Made by a program: the position numbers and the translations under genes. From Leptotrichia hongkongensis (GTDB lineage Bacteria > Fusobacteriota > Fusobacteriia > Fusobacteriales > Leptotrichiaceae), in contig NZ_JBGORW010000005.1 in assembly GCF_041538065.1 (NCBI RefSeq), forward strand, positions 115,308 through 179,307: a DNA stretch of 64,000 nt, read 5' to 3'. Under the pieces are notes generated by a model. That model was not told where the DNA came from. It did not search any database and worked only from the letters and a program-made list of their open reading frames with translations. Below, in pieces: positions 25,222-35,224 of this stretch (position 1 is the first letter of the stretch; each line of letters starts with the position of its first letter).

Positions 25222-27123
25222 ATGTCAAAAGCATTTTACATAACAACGCCAATTTACTATCCTAATGCGGCACCACACGTGGGAACAGCATATACAACAA
25301 TAATTTGTGATGTTGTTTCTAGATACAAAAGATTAACTGGTGAAGAAGTTGGCTTTATGACTGGAGTCGATGAGCATGGGCAGAAAATTCAGGAAGCAGC
25401 TGAAAAAAATGGATTTACGCCACAGCAATGGGTAGATAAAATGTCTCTTAATTTCACAACTTTATGGGAAAAGTTAAATATTTCAAATACAGATTTTATG
25501 AGAACAACACAAGAAAAACATTTGAAAACTGTAAAAGAAATAATAAAGAGGGTGCATGACAAGGGAGATATTTATAGAGGAGAATATGTTGGTAAATATA
25601 GCGTTTCAGAGGAAACTTTTGTACCTGAAAATCAGCTTGTTGATGGAAAATATATGGGAAAAGAAGTCATTGATGTAAAAGAAACTTCGTATTTCTTTAA
25701 ATTATCTAAGTATGAAAATGCACTGTTAGAACATATTGAAAAAAAACCTGATTTTATAAAGCCTGAAGGTAAGAAAAATGAAGTAATTGCCTTTATAAAA
25801 CAAGGGCTTCAAGATTTATCAATTTCAAGAACTACATTTGACTGGGGAATACCATTAGAACTGGAAGAAGGGCATATAATTTATGTGTGGTTTGACGCTT
25901 TGAATATTTATCTGACAGGAGCAGGATTTTCGACTGATACAGAACAGTTTGATAAATTCTGGACTAATGGAACTGTAAATCATGTAGTAGGAAAAGATAT
26001 TCTGAGATTTCACGCTATTATCTGGCCTGCGATGCTAATGTCGGCTGGGATAAAGTTGCCTGATACGATTGCAGCACATGGATGGTGGACTGTAGAAGGT
26101 GAAAAAATGTCAAAATCACTTGGAAATGTTGTTAATCCAGAGGAAGAAGTTGAAAAATATGGACTTGACGCTTTTAGATACTATCTGATGAGAGAGGCGA
26201 CTTTTGGTCAGGATGCTGATTATTCTAAAAAGGCAATGGTTCAGAGAATAAATGCTGACTTGGCAAACGATTTAGGAAATTTGCTTAATAGAACGATTGG
26301 AATGCAAAAAAAATATTTTAATTCAGAAGTTGTATTAAATGAAGTTGAAGAAAGTTTTGATATTGAAATTAAGGAATTATGGAAAAATACATTGATTGAT
26401 TTGGATAAGCATATAAATAATTATCAATTTTCTGAGGCATTAAAGGATATTTGGAAATTTATTTCAAGAATGAATAAATACATTGATGAATGTGAGCCTT
26501 GGAAACTTTCAAAGGATGAAAGCCAAAAAGATAGATTGTCAACAGTTATGTATAATTTAGTGGATTCACTTTACAAAATTGCAGTGCTTATTTCACCATT
26601 TATGCCAGAAACTGCACAAAAAATGATAAATCAGTTAGGACTTGAAAAAGATGTTACAAAATTACATTTAGATGATATAAAAGAATGGAAAAGTTATCCT
26701 GTTGGAAATCGGTTAAATGAAGCAGTTCCGCTGTTCCCAAGAATTGAATTGGAAGAGGAGCCAAAAAAAGAATACAATGAGGACTTGAAAATTGAAAATC
26801 CAATTACAATAGATGATTTTAATAAAATTGAAATAAAAGTTGTTCAAATTGAAAAAGTAGAGAAAATTGAAAATGCGGATAAATTGTTAAAATTCATTGT
26901 AAATACTGGAAAAGAGAAAAGGCAGATAATTTCTGGAATTGCAAAATGGTATCCAAATGAACAAGAACTAGTTGGGAAAAAAGTACAGGCTATACTGAAT
27001 TTAAAACCAGTAGAATTAAAAGGAGAATTATCACAAGGAATGCTACTGACAGCAACTGAAAAGAAAAAAACGAAACTTATAATTATTGACGATGAAATAA
27101 AGATTGGAACTACTGTAAAATAA
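25222..27123 (+). CDS. metG: Methionyl-tRNA synthetase
   Basis: 633 residues from ATG 25222 (MSKAFYITTPIYYPN), with SD GGGAGG upstream; the 11-codon longer frame lacks one. The HIGH-type motif is AAPHVGTAY; the KMSKS motif is EKMSKSLGN (about residue 295). The connective region has YSVSEETFVPENQL, the zinc-free bacterial type. A C-terminal tRNA-binding OB domain follows from about 530 (DDFNKIEIKVVQI, GKKVQAILNLKPVELKGELS). Charges initiator and elongator tRNA-Met. Confidence 0.95.
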   Translation: MSKAFYITTPIYYPNAAPHVGTAYTTIICDVVSRYKRLTGEEVGFMTGVDEHGQKIQEAAEKNGFTPQQWVDKMSLNFTTLWEKLNISNTDFMRTTQEKHLKTVKEIIKRVHDKGDIYRGEYVGKYSVSEETFVPENQLVDGKYMGKEVIDVKETSYFFKLSKYENALLEHIEKKPDFIKPEGKKNEVIAFIKQGLQDLSISRTTFDWGIPLELEEGHIIYVWFDALNIYLTGAGFSTDTEQFDKFWTNGTVNHVVGKDILRFHAIIWPAMLMSAGIKLPDTIAAHGWWTVEGEKMSKSLGNVVNPEEEVEKYGLDAFRYYLMREATFGQDADYSKKAMVQRINADLANDLGNLLNRTIGMQKKYFNSEVVLNEVEESFDIEIKELWKNTLIDLDKHINNYQFSEALKDIWKFISRMNKYIDECEPWKLSKDESQKDRLSTVMYNLVDSLYKIAVLISPFMPETAQKMINQLGLEKDVTKLHLDDIKEWKSYPVGNRLNEAVPLFPRIELEEEPKKEYNEDLKIENPITIDDFNKIEIKVVQIEKVEKIENADKLLKFIVNTGKEKRQIISGIAKWYPNEQELVGKKVQAILNLKPVELKGELSQGMLLTATEKKKTKLIIIDDEIKIGTTVK

Positions 27124-27213
27124 TAGTATCAAAAATCAATATATTCTAGGTTTGTTATGTTCTAAGTAAAAGTGGGGGAAAATTTTTTTACGAATAGGAA
27201 ATGTGATAAAAAT

Positions 27214-28602
27214 ATGAAAAAATGGATATATATAATGATTGCATCATTATTTTTAGTAGCTTGTTCAAAAACAGATAATGGTTATGATGCACTTGAAAGA
27301 GGACTTATTGGAATCCTTGAAAAAAAGGATTATGAATATATTATGAAAAATATAAATGAATCAGCAAAAGCTGGAAATGAATATGTTTACGGACTTGCCT
27401 ATACCTATCTTGCTGAAAATGGAACTATGTTCTTTAACAGATACATGAAAAAAAGTAAAGGGCTTGCTGAATACTATCAAGCGCTTTTATTGCAGCAGAC
27501 AAACGGAGACGAAAGCCAAATCATAGATCTTTTGGAAAGTTCTGCAAAACAGGGAAATGTAAAAGCTTATTATGTAATAGGGACTATATATGAAAATAAG
27601 CTTGAATTTACAAAAGCACAGGAATATTTGAAAAAAGGAAGAGATGCTAATGAAATTTATGCACTTTATTCTTATGAATACAACAAAAATTTGATGAATT
27701 TTTATAAAAGAATAGAGGAATTAAATAAAAAATTAAATGATGGAAGCATTTCAGTAGAAGAAAAAAAGGAACTCGGAACTTTAGTTTTGGAAAAAGTTTC
27801 TAATACTGAAAAAGCTTACGATATTTTAAAAGACTTTTTGTCTGAAAATTACTCGCCTGCACTTTACGCAAAAGCAAAATTGCTGGAAAATGATGATAAA
27901 GAAGAGGAAGCAGTACAAATTTACAACCAGATATTTTCACAAAATAAATATTATCTTGCAGCATTTGAACTTGCTTCACGGCTTGTAAAAGGAGAAAAAA
28001 ATTATAATCTTGCATTAAAAATGCTGGAAGATACAAACTCAGATGAAGTCTTAATTTTAGGATACAAAGGGTTTATCTATGAAAATTTAAAAGATTTTGC
28101 AAAAGCTGAAGAATTTTATCAAAAAGCGGCTAATAAAAATGATATTGATGCAATGAATTATCTAGGTCGTCTATATGAGACTCAAAAGGAAATAAAAAAA
28201 GCAAAAAATATCTATAATAAAGCATATTTGCTAGGATCAATATCGGCTGGATATAAACTTGCTTATATTCTAGAAGATATGGAAAAAGAGAAAAATCCAT
28301 CAAAAGCTGAAGAAAATCAAGTAAAACAAAGCAAAGAAGCAAAAAAAATACTAGAAAGACTTGCAAGTAGTGGAGATGATTATTCAATGGTTGATTTGAG
28401 CCTTTACTATCCTGAAACTGATAAAATGGTACGGACTCTAAATCTACAGGCTGCCGCAAAACTTAATACAACAGCTTTCTACAACTTAGGAGTTTATTAC
28501 TATAATAAAAAAAATAAACAAAAATCAAAATTTTATTTTAAAGTAGCTAAAGAAAATGGTTATGATATTGGAGAAATTTTTGATGCTTACTTAGGAAACT
28601 AA
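27214..28602 (+). CDS. Sel1/TPR-repeat lipoprotein
   Basis: 462 residues from ATG 27214 (MKKWIYIMIASLFLVACSK); the longer frame from 27172 would bury the signal peptide. The lipobox LVAC places Cys17 as the lipidated residue. The mature part is a chain of Sel1-like/TPR repeats (for example SAKQGNVKAYYVIGTIYEN and NDIDAMNYLGRLYETQ), which mediate protein-protein contacts, probably in the periplasm. Partners unknown. First of three consecutive exported genes. Confidence 0.75.
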   Translation: MKKWIYIMIASLFLVACSKTDNGYDALERGLIGILEKKDYEYIMKNINESAKAGNEYVYGLAYTYLAENGTMFFNRYMKKSKGLAEYYQALLLQQTNGDESQIIDLLESSAKQGNVKAYYVIGTIYENKLEFTKAQEYLKKGRDANEIYALYSYEYNKNLMNFYKRIEELNKKLNDGSISVEEKKELGTLVLEKVSNTEKAYDILKDFLSENYSPALYAKAKLLENDDKEEEAVQIYNQIFSQNKYYLAAFELASRLVKGEKNYNLALKMLEDTNSDEVLILGYKGFIYENLKDFAKAEEFYQKAANKNDIDAMNYLGRLYETQKEIKKAKNIYNKAYLLGSISAGYKLAYILEDMEKEKNPSKAEENQVKQSKEAKKILERLASSGDDYSMVDLSLYYPETDKMVRTLNLQAAAKLNTTAFYNLGVYYYNKKNKQKSKFYFKVAKENGYDIGEIFDAYLGN

Positions 28603-28626
28603 ATGAAATATTAGAAAGAGAGAATT

Positions 28627-29154
28627 ATGAAAAAATATATCTTATTGTTGTTAAGTATTATTCTAATGACTATAAGCTGTGGAAGGGATGCTGTCGCTAA
28701 AAGAATGTTTGAACAGCATATGAAAATTATTCAATCTGGAGATATGAATAAGATAAAAAAATGGGATTCATCAATGAATGCTCCTGAAATTGGAATTGTA
28801 CTTGAAGGATTTAAAAAAATTACCTACAAAATAAATAAAGTTGAGACAAAAGATAAAACAGCCACAGTAAATGTTACTATAAAGTACCCTGATTATAGCA
28901 CTTTTGAAAATGAATTTCATAGTATGATTACTGAAAAATATAAATCTTCAAATATAGCTTCAAAATCAGAGAGTGATAAGATATTTATTCAAGAAGCAAC
29001 TAAATTCTTTAATGAGAAAATAAAAGAAAACAAATTATCTTATAATGAAAAAACAATAAATATAATTTTGGAAAAACAAGGAAATAACTGGGTTTTAGAT
29101 GGAGAAAAAAATTTAGAGTTTGTTTCTATTTTAACACTTGGATTAGATAAATAA
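28627..29154 (+). CDS. Lipoprotein of unknown function
   Basis: 175 residues. Signal peptide MKKYILLLLSIILMTISCG ends in a lipobox (TISC). The mature protein begins with KRMFEQHMKIIQSGD and has a small alpha/beta cone like DUF4878/DUF5105 lipoproteins (alternating strands KTATVNVTIKYPDY, TINIILEKQGNNWVLD). 24 bases behind the Sel1 lipoprotein, so likely in the same operon. Confidence 0.7.
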   Translation: MKKYILLLLSIILMTISCGRDAVAKRMFEQHMKIIQSGDMNKIKKWDSSMNAPEIGIVLEGFKKITYKINKVETKDKTATVNVTIKYPDYSTFENEFHSMITEKYKSSNIASKSESDKIFIQEATKFFNEKIKENKLSYNEKTINIILEKQGNNWVLDGEKNLEFVSILTLGLDK

Positions 29155-29251
29155 AAATAATTTTTTTGACAGAAAATTCTAATAATTATGGTGTATAATT
29201 ACGAAATTATATAAATAACAAAAATTTAAGAAAGAGGAGAAAGAGTACAAA

Positions 29252-29746
29252 ATGAAAAAAATAATTTTAATGATGTCATTACTTTTATTATTTGTGGCAT
29301 CTTGTGGAAAAGAATTTAGTGTTGATGTAGATGGGAAAGGAAAAGTTCCAAAATTTGAATTGAAGGAGTTAAATAGCAATAAAACTGTTGATAGTGAAAA
29401 AATTATGAACAATGGTAAAAAAACATTAATGATTGTTGCTGCTGAATGGTGTCCACATTGTAAGGAAGAGTTGCCTGAAGTTCAAAAATTTTATGATGCA
29501 AATAAAGATAAAGTTAATGTAGTAGTCGTATTTACAAATTCTCAGACTAATCTTGGAAAAACACAGACTTATGTGAAGGACAATGGATATACATTCCCTG
29601 CTTACTTTGATGAAAATGGTGCAATTACTCGTGGATTTGCAGTTGATGGATTTCCATACAATTTAAAAATAAATAATGGTAAAGTTGAAGAAAAACTTGA
29701 ATTGCCAGTTGATTTTGATTCATTAACAGCTTCGTTTGCAAAATAG
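29252..29746 (+). CDS. Thioredoxin-like lipoprotein, TlpA/ResA type
   Basis: 164 residues. Signal peptide with lipobox (LFVASC), then a thioredoxin fold with redox pair WCPHC (about residue 70-74) and cis-proline in DGFPYNL. The membrane-tethered periplasmic protein probably exchanges disulfides, as TlpA or ResA do. SD AAGAGGAG upstream. A TTGACA and a TATAAT lie at about 29165 and 29194, but their spacing (22) is poor, so the promoter is unclear. Confidence 0.82.
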   Translation: MKKIILMMSLLLLFVASCGKEFSVDVDGKGKVPKFELKELNSNKTVDSEKIMNNGKKTLMIVAAEWCPHCKEELPEVQKFYDANKDKVNVVVVFTNSQTNLGKTQTYVKDNGYTFPAYFDENGAITRGFAVDGFPYNLKINNGKVEEKLELPVDFDSLTASFAK

Positions 29747-29776
29747 TCAATTTTTGAAAAATTGAAAGCGGAAGTC

Positions 29777-29805
29777 TTTACAAATAATAGAATATATGAT
29801 AAAAT
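29777..29805 (+). promoter_or_regulatory. Promoter for rpsO
   Basis: TTTACA (29777-29782), 17 bases, TAAAAT (29800-29805), followed by a ~70-base leader, long enough for S15 autoregulatory structure. Confidence 0.55.
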
Positions 29806-29881
29806 ATTTCTGAATTTATACTATGAATATAAGTTTGCCGCTATATTCTTGGTTTAAATAATAATTATTAGGAGGAAAACA

Positions 29882-30145
29882 ATGGCATTAAAACCAAAAA
29901 AAGAAATTATTGAAGCATATGGAAAAAATGCTCAAGATACAGGATCTGCTGAAGTACAAGTTGCACTTCTTACAGACAGAATCAGTCATTTGACAGCTCA
30001 CTTAAAAACACATCCTAAAGATGTGCATTCAAGAGTAGGATTACTAAAAATGGTTGGTAAAAGAAGAAGATTATTAAACTACATCAAAAATAGAAACGTT
30101 GATGATTATAGATCATTAATCGAAAAATTAGGAATCAGAAAATAG
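29882..30145 (+). CDS. rpsO: Ribosomal protein S15
   Basis: 87 residues, standard S15: GSAEVQVALLTDRISHLTAHLKTHPKDVHSRVGLLKMVGKRRRLLNYIKN is the 16S-binding core (quoted motif positions about 22-71). It nucleates the 30S platform. SD AGGAGG upstream; a strong terminator follows immediately. Confidence 0.97.
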   Translation: MALKPKKEIIEAYGKNAQDTGSAEVQVALLTDRISHLTAHLKTHPKDVHSRVGLLKMVGKRRRLLNYIKNRNVDDYRSLIEKLGIRK

Positions 30146-30155
30146 TAATTAAGAT

Positions 30156-30188
30156 AAAAGAGCGTATTTTATGTATGCTCTTTTTTTA
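30156..30188 (+). terminator. Rho-independent terminator after rpsO
   Basis: AAAGAGCGTA pairs with TATGCTCTTT (10 pairs, one G-U) around a 7-base loop, followed by a T-run. Confidence 0.8.
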
Positions 30189-30220
30189 AAAAATAAATTT
30201 TTAAGGAGTTTAAGAATAAG

Positions 30221-31084
30221 ATGAAATATAAAATAAGTGAAGAAATAACAGGATTTTTTGTTATTTTGATAAAAAAGATTTTGTCAATTTTTTCTCTTAA
30301 AACAAGATATAGAATTTTTGAAAGTTTCGGAATAGCAGCATATTATCTTATAAAAAAAAGACGTCTACTTACGATAGATAATATAAAAAATGCTTTTCCT
30401 GAAAAAAATGATAAAGACATTGAGAGAATTGCAAAAGAATCATATAAGACAATGGGAAAGATGATTATGACTTCTATTTTTTTGGAAGAGATTACACGAG
30501 ATGGGAATACTGTTGTAGAAAATGAGGAGCTAATGAGACAGGCTTGTGAAAATAATGAAAAGGCTGTTTTAATTGTTTCGCTTCATCTTGGCGGATTTGA
30601 AGCTGGAAGTAAAATGAGGGATATAAGAAAGTTTTATGCTGTTTTTAGAAATCAGAAAAATAAAAAAATTAATGACTTGATGACAAAATGGCGTGAAGAG
30701 GGAGGACTTAATTCCTTGCCGTTACATGACAGCGATAATTTGAGAAAAGCAATAAATGAAAAATCAATAATTGCTCTTGCTTCAGATCATTATGGAAAAG
30801 ATGTGGATGTAAAATTTTTTGGACGTGAAACAACAGGAGTTGCAGGACCTGTTTTGCTTTCTATGAAACATAAAATACCAATAGTCCTTGCGTATGCCGT
30901 GTTTGATGGAGATGTAATACGAGTTAAAAATAAGAAAATTATTGAAATAGAAAAGCAGGAAAAATTAAAGGAAACAATGCGATATAATATGCAAAAAATT
31001 TATCACGAATTTGAGGAAATTATCAGAGAATATCCAGAGCAGTATATGTGGCAGCATAAAAGATGGAGAAATAAGAAAAAATAG
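30221..31084 (+). CDS. Lipid A-type lauroyl/myristoyl acyltransferase (LpxL/HtrB family)
   Basis: 287 residues with an N-terminal hydrophobic helix (about 8-25), RLLTIDNIKNAFPEK (family motif), catalytic HxxxxE in SLHLGGFEAG, a D-H-Y-G-K segment (ASDHYGKDVDVKFFG) and the terminal MWQHKRWRNK. These inner-membrane enzymes add secondary acyl chains to lipid A, supporting a diderm host. SD AAGGAG upstream. Which of LpxL/LpxM it is cannot be told. Confidence 0.85.
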   Translation: MKYKISEEITGFFVILIKKILSIFSLKTRYRIFESFGIAAYYLIKKRRLLTIDNIKNAFPEKNDKDIERIAKESYKTMGKMIMTSIFLEEITRDGNTVVENEELMRQACENNEKAVLIVSLHLGGFEAGSKMRDIRKFYAVFRNQKNKKINDLMTKWREEGGLNSLPLHDSDNLRKAINEKSIIALASDHYGKDVDVKFFGRETTGVAGPVLLSMKHKIPIVLAYAVFDGDVIRVKNKKIIEIEKQEKLKETMRYNMQKIYHEFEEIIREYPEQYMWQHKRWRNKKK

Positions 31085-31173
31085 TGGAAAAAAAACGAAA
31101 AAATTATTTTTTCTAACTTGAATATGTGAAAAAATTATGTTAAAATTAAATGACGAAGTGTTTGGAGGAAAAT

Positions 31174-31575
31174 ATGAAAAAATATTTATGTCTATTTATT
31201 TTGTTGATTCTTATGAGCTGTACCAGCCTTACTGCCTCTGAAAAAAAAGTAACTCAAATTGAAGCTAAGACAATTAGTTCTCAAATAATGCAAGTTACAG
31301 AAGAGTTAAAGGATGCTGCCAGTTCAAATGAATATAATAAATTAAAAGAAGTTTTTTTACCTACATTTAAAAATAATATTATTGTAAAAAAAATGCAAGA
31401 ATACGATCTTTCGGGATTGACATTTGTTTTTTCTGATGTTAATGTCGTATCTAAAAATAAGGCAAATAGTGTTATGGTAGTTAATTTTGCCACAGCAAGC
31501 AATTATTATAAACTAACTTGGAAAAAAACAAATGATAATACTTGGAAGATTTCAAATGTAGCTGAAAAAAAATAA
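31174..31575 (+). CDS. Small lipoprotein of unknown function
   Basis: 133 residues from ATG 31174 (MKKYLCLFILLILMSC), with SD TTGGAGG upstream; the longer frame from 31150 includes the SD. Lipobox LMSC. The remainder is a helix followed by four predicted strands (LTFVFSDVNVVSK, SVMVVNFATASNYYKL, WKISNVAEK), like small cystatin/NTF2-type lipoproteins. No family recognised. Twelve bases before rny, so probably co-transcribed. Confidence 0.65.
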   Translation: MKKYLCLFILLILMSCTSLTASEKKVTQIEAKTISSQIMQVTEELKDAASSNEYNKLKEVFLPTFKNNIIVKKMQEYDLSGLTFVFSDVNVVSKNKANSVMVVNFATASNYYKLTWKKTNDNTWKISNVAEKK

Positions 31576-31587
31576 GAAGGGAGAAAA

Positions 31588-33162
31588 ATGAGCATATCAA
31601 TAGCGATTTTGTTGATTGTTATTTTTTCTTTTTTAACTTTTTTTATAGCTTATTTTTTTGGGAGTTCAATTTTTAAGAAAAAATACGGAGATTTGAACGA
31701 ACTGGAATTAAAAATCGTTGATGCTAAAAGAAGACTTGAAACATCAAAAAAAGAAGTTGAAAGAGAAATTGAATCGTTTAGAAAAGAAGAAACACTAAAA
31801 GTAAAAGAAGAATTGTTAAATGAGAAAAAAATAGCAGATGACGAAATAAAGAAAATGAAATCAGAACTTGCTACAAAAGAAGAAAGAATTGCCAAAAAAG
31901 AAGAAACTTTAGAAACAAAAATGGAACGTTTAGAAGAAAGAGAATCTAAAAATGAGAAATATCGTGAAAAATTGTTCCGAAGAGAAAAAGAACTAGAAGA
32001 AATGATTGCAAATGAAGAAAAAGAATTGGAAAGAATTTCAGAACTGACACAGGAAGATGCAAAAAAAATTATTTTAACTAAGCTGGAAAATGAACTAGAT
32101 CACGATAAAGCAGTATTAATAAGAGATTATGAACATAATTTAGACAGGGAAAAAGATAGAATTTCAAAAAGAATTATTTCAACAGCAATTGGAAAAGCTG
32201 CTTCAGATTATGTTGTTGATTCTACAATTTCAGTTATTCAGTTGCCAAGTGAAGAAATGAAAGGTAGAATTATTGGACGTGAAGGAAGAAATATAAGAGC
32301 CATTGAAGCTGCAACAGGAGTTGATTTAATAATAGATGATACTCCTGAAGCAGTAGTACTGTCTTCTTTTGATGGAGTAAGAAGAGAAGTTGCCAAAATT
32401 GCACTTGAAAAATTGATTTCAGATGGACGTATTCATCCAACAAAAATAGAGGAAGTTGTAGCAAAAGCACAGCATGAAGTAGATGAAAGCATATTAGATG
32501 CTGCAGAACAGGCTATTTTAGAAGTGGGAATTCCAACATTGCCACGTGAAGTATTAAAAGTGTTTGGACGTTTGAAATTCAGAACATCTTTTGGGCAAAA
32601 TATTTTACAGCACTCAATAGAAGTTGCACATATAGCTTCAGCTTTGGCAGCAGAAATTGGTGCAAATGTTGACATTGCTAAAAGAGCGGCATTATTGCAT
32701 GATATAGGAAAAGCATTTTCACATGAGCAAGAAGGATCACATGCTATAAATGGTGGAGAATTTTTAAGAAAATTCTCAAAAGAAAGTGAAATTGTAATAA
32801 ATGCTGTAGAATCACATCATAATGAAGTAGAGCAATTAAGCATAGAAGCTGTATTAGTACAAGCAGCAGATTCAATTTCAGCCTCAAGACCAGGAGCAAG
32901 ACGTGAGACATTATCAAATTACTTGAAACGCCTTGAGCAATTAGAAGAAATTGCTAATAGTCATGAAGGAATTGAAAGTTCGTATGCAATTCAAGCCGGA
33001 AGGGAATTAAGGTTAATTGTTCATCCTGATAATATTGATGATGATAAAGCTACAATACTGGCTAGAGATGTAGCAAAAGAAATAGAAGAGAAAATGCAAT
33101 ATCCAGGACAGATAAAAGTTACTGTTATTAGAGAAACTAGGGCTGTGGAATATGCAAAATAA
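31588..33162 (+). CDS. rny: Ribonuclease Y
   Basis: 524 residues in the canonical RNase Y order: N-terminal transmembrane helix (about 4-25), long coiled coil (30-195), KH domain with GRIIGREGRNIRAIE (about 225-240), and HD domain with LLHDIGKA and ESHHNEVE (about 340-430). It is the membrane-bound endonuclease that starts mRNA decay. SD AAGGGAG upstream. YmdB, a known RNase Y-linked phosphodiesterase, follows after a terminator. Confidence 0.95.
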   Translation: MSISIAILLIVIFSFLTFFIAYFFGSSIFKKKYGDLNELELKIVDAKRRLETSKKEVEREIESFRKEETLKVKEELLNEKKIADDEIKKMKSELATKEERIAKKEETLETKMERLEERESKNEKYREKLFRREKELEEMIANEEKELERISELTQEDAKKIILTKLENELDHDKAVLIRDYEHNLDREKDRISKRIISTAIGKAASDYVVDSTISVIQLPSEEMKGRIIGREGRNIRAIEAATGVDLIIDDTPEAVVLSSFDGVRREVAKIALEKLISDGRIHPTKIEEVVAKAQHEVDESILDAAEQAILEVGIPTLPREVLKVFGRLKFRTSFGQNILQHSIEVAHIASALAAEIGANVDIAKRAALLHDIGKAFSHEQEGSHAINGGEFLRKFSKESEIVINAVESHHNEVEQLSIEAVLVQAADSISASRPGARRETLSNYLKRLEQLEEIANSHEGIESSYAIQAGRELRLIVHPDNIDDDKATILARDVAKEIEEKMQYPGQIKVTVIRETRAVEYAK

Positions 33163-33174
33163 ATAAAAATGAAC

Positions 33175-33240
33175 TAAAAGAGAGCTTATCCATTAAAAAT
33201 ATCTTTTTTAAGATAATTTTTATTCAGGAGGCTCTTTTTT
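33175..33240 (+). terminator. Rho-independent terminator after rny (nested hairpins)
   Basis: Outer arms AAAAGAGAGC and GGCTCTTTTTT; inner arms AAAATATCTT and AAGATAATTTT. A T-run ends the structure. Confidence 0.65.
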
Positions 33241-33364
33241 ATAGTAAAGTAAACCTAAAAAGATTAAAATATCAAAAAAATAAATTAAGAAAAACTATAA
33301 AAAAATTATAATATGTAGTATAATAAATATTAGATAAATTTGAGATGCAAAGGGATGATTTTAC

Positions 33365-34144
33365 ATGAAATTTTTAATAATTGGTGATATTGTCGGTAGA
33401 CCAGGTAGAACCACATTGTTTAAATATTTGGAAAAAAGAAAACAGAATTATGACTTTATTATTGTAAATGGAGAGAATTCAGCTGGTGGTTTTGGGATAA
33501 ATGTAAAGATTGCAAAGGAAATGTTTGAGCGAGGAGCAGATGTTATCACTCTTGGAAATCATAGCTGGGATAAAAGAGAAATTTACGCTTATATCAATGA
33601 GCAAAAAAATTTGATTAGGCCAATAAATTATACGAAGGAAGCACCAGGAAACGGTTATACAATTGTTGAAAAAAATGGAGTGAAAGTAGCGGTTATAAAT
33701 GCACAATGCAAAGTGTTCATGCCTCCAATTGCTTGTCCATTTTTGGCAGTAGAGGAAGTTTTACCAAAGATTAAGGAAGAAACGGATATCATTATTCTTG
33801 ATTTTCATGGCGAAGCTACTTCAGAAAAGCAGGCAATGGGATGGAACTTATCTGGAAAAGTATCAGCAGTTTATGGAACTCATACACATACACAAACGGC
33901 AGATGAAAGAATTTTACCTGGAGGAACTGCCTATATTTCAGATATAGGTATGACTGGAGGACATGACGGTATTCTAGGAATGAATAGAAAAGAAAGTATA
34001 CAAAGATTTAAGGACGGAATGCCAACAAGATATTCTGTATGTGAGGAAAACTTGAGAATCAATGGAATTGAGCTGGAAGTGAATGAAAAGACCGGTAGGG
34101 CAGTATCAATTAAACGTGTGAACATGGGATATGATGAAATATAA
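33365..34144 (+). CDS. ymdB: YmdB-type metallophosphoesterase (2',3'-cyclic nucleotide phosphodiesterase family)
   Basis: 259 residues. Metal-ligand blocks GDIVGRPGR, VNGENSAGGFGI, LGNHSWDK, DFHGEATSEKQAMGW and YGTHTHTQTADERIL match the YmdB family exactly. YmdB enzymes hydrolyse cyclic nucleotides and interact with RNase Y in Bacillus; the rny-ymdB order seen here is the conserved one. SD AAAGGGATG upstream. prmA follows after 17 bases. Confidence 0.92.
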   Translation: MKFLIIGDIVGRPGRTTLFKYLEKRKQNYDFIIVNGENSAGGFGINVKIAKEMFERGADVITLGNHSWDKREIYAYINEQKNLIRPINYTKEAPGNGYTIVEKNGVKVAVINAQCKVFMPPIACPFLAVEEVLPKIKEETDIIILDFHGEATSEKQAMGWNLSGKVSAVYGTHTHTQTADERILPGGTAYISDIGMTGGHDGILGMNRKESIQRFKDGMPTRYSVCEENLRINGIELEVNEKTGRAVSIKRVNMGYDEI

Positions 34145-34161
34145 AAAAGGAAAATGAAAAA

Positions 34162-35085
34162 ATGAAATGGATAAAAGTAAAAGTAGATTATTTTTCGGAT
34201 AACTTAAAAGAAACTAAGACAAAATTAGTAAATATGTTTGATGAAATTGGAATTAAACAGATAGAAGTTATTGATTACTTTTCTGAAAATATACTGGATT
34301 ATAATGCTAATTTTGCAATAAAAAATGATGTTTGGAGTATAATAGGATATGTTGTTGATAACAGATTTGCAAATACAAAATTAAATATTATTTTTAATAA
34401 TTTAAAAGAATTTCAGAATTCAGATGCGGAGTTTATGTATGAAATTTATACAGCTAAATGTAATGACGAAGACTGGCAAGATGAATGGAAAAAATATTTT
34501 CATACTGTAAATATAACTGACAATATTGTTATAAAGCCAAGTTGGGATAAGTACGAAACAGAAAATAATGAAATTGTAATTGAAATTGATCCAGGGCTTG
34601 CCTTTGGAACAGGAACGCATGAAACGACTTCATTATGTGTAGAATTTTTAGAGAAATATTCTAAAAATAAAAAGAAATTACTGGATATAGGTTGTGGCTC
34701 CGGTATTTTGATGTTAATTGGGAAAAAATTAGGTGTGAAAAAGGTTGTTGGAATTGATATTGATGAAAAAGTTCGAGATGTTGTTTTGGAAAATTTTTCT
34801 AAAAATGATATAAATGATAATTTTGAAGTGATAATTGGAAATTTGGTAGATGATGTCAGTGAAAAATATGATTTAGTTGTGTCAAATATTTTGGTAGATG
34901 TTCTGGAAAAATTGCTTGAAGATATAGAAAAGATTTTGGAAAAGAGTGCAACTATTATTTTTTCTGGAATTTTGAGTGAAAAAGAAGAGATATTTGTAAA
35001 TAAAGCTGAAAATTATAACTTAGAACAAATCGACAGAAAAGAAAAAAACAACTGGGTATCGCTTGTTTTCAAATATAGAAAGTAA
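34162..35085 (+). CDS. prmA: Ribosomal protein L11 methyltransferase
   Basis: 307 residues: an N-terminal substrate-recognition domain (1-110), linker with DPGLAFGTGTHETT, and SAM-binding LLDIGCGSGILML (about residue 173) with VSNILVDVL. It trimethylates L11 lysines and the N-terminus. The SD AAAAGGA is followed by two ATGs; the first is in another frame. Confidence 0.93.
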   Translation: MKWIKVKVDYFSDNLKETKTKLVNMFDEIGIKQIEVIDYFSENILDYNANFAIKNDVWSIIGYVVDNRFANTKLNIIFNNLKEFQNSDAEFMYEIYTAKCNDEDWQDEWKKYFHTVNITDNIVIKPSWDKYETENNEIVIEIDPGLAFGTGTHETTSLCVEFLEKYSKNKKKLLDIGCGSGILMLIGKKLGVKKVVGIDIDEKVRDVVLENFSKNDINDNFEVIIGNLVDDVSEKYDLVVSNILVDVLEKLLEDIEKILEKSATIIFSGILSEKEEIFVNKAENYNLEQIDRKEKNNWVSLVFKYRK

Positions 35086-35224
35086 TTAATTTAAAAGTTT
35101 AAAAATCTTGTTATGTTTATACAAAGTAATCTAAGTGGAATAGTCGAAATTTTTAATCTTGAATTTTAGAATAATTTAAAAAGGAAAAATAGAATAAAAT
35201 TAATAAATAGAAAGTAGGAAGAAT

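Noticed and set aside
29160..29200. TTGACA and TATAAT before the thioredoxin-like lipoprotein as a promoter
   Set aside because: Spacing is 22 bases, outside the workable range, so I did not call it.
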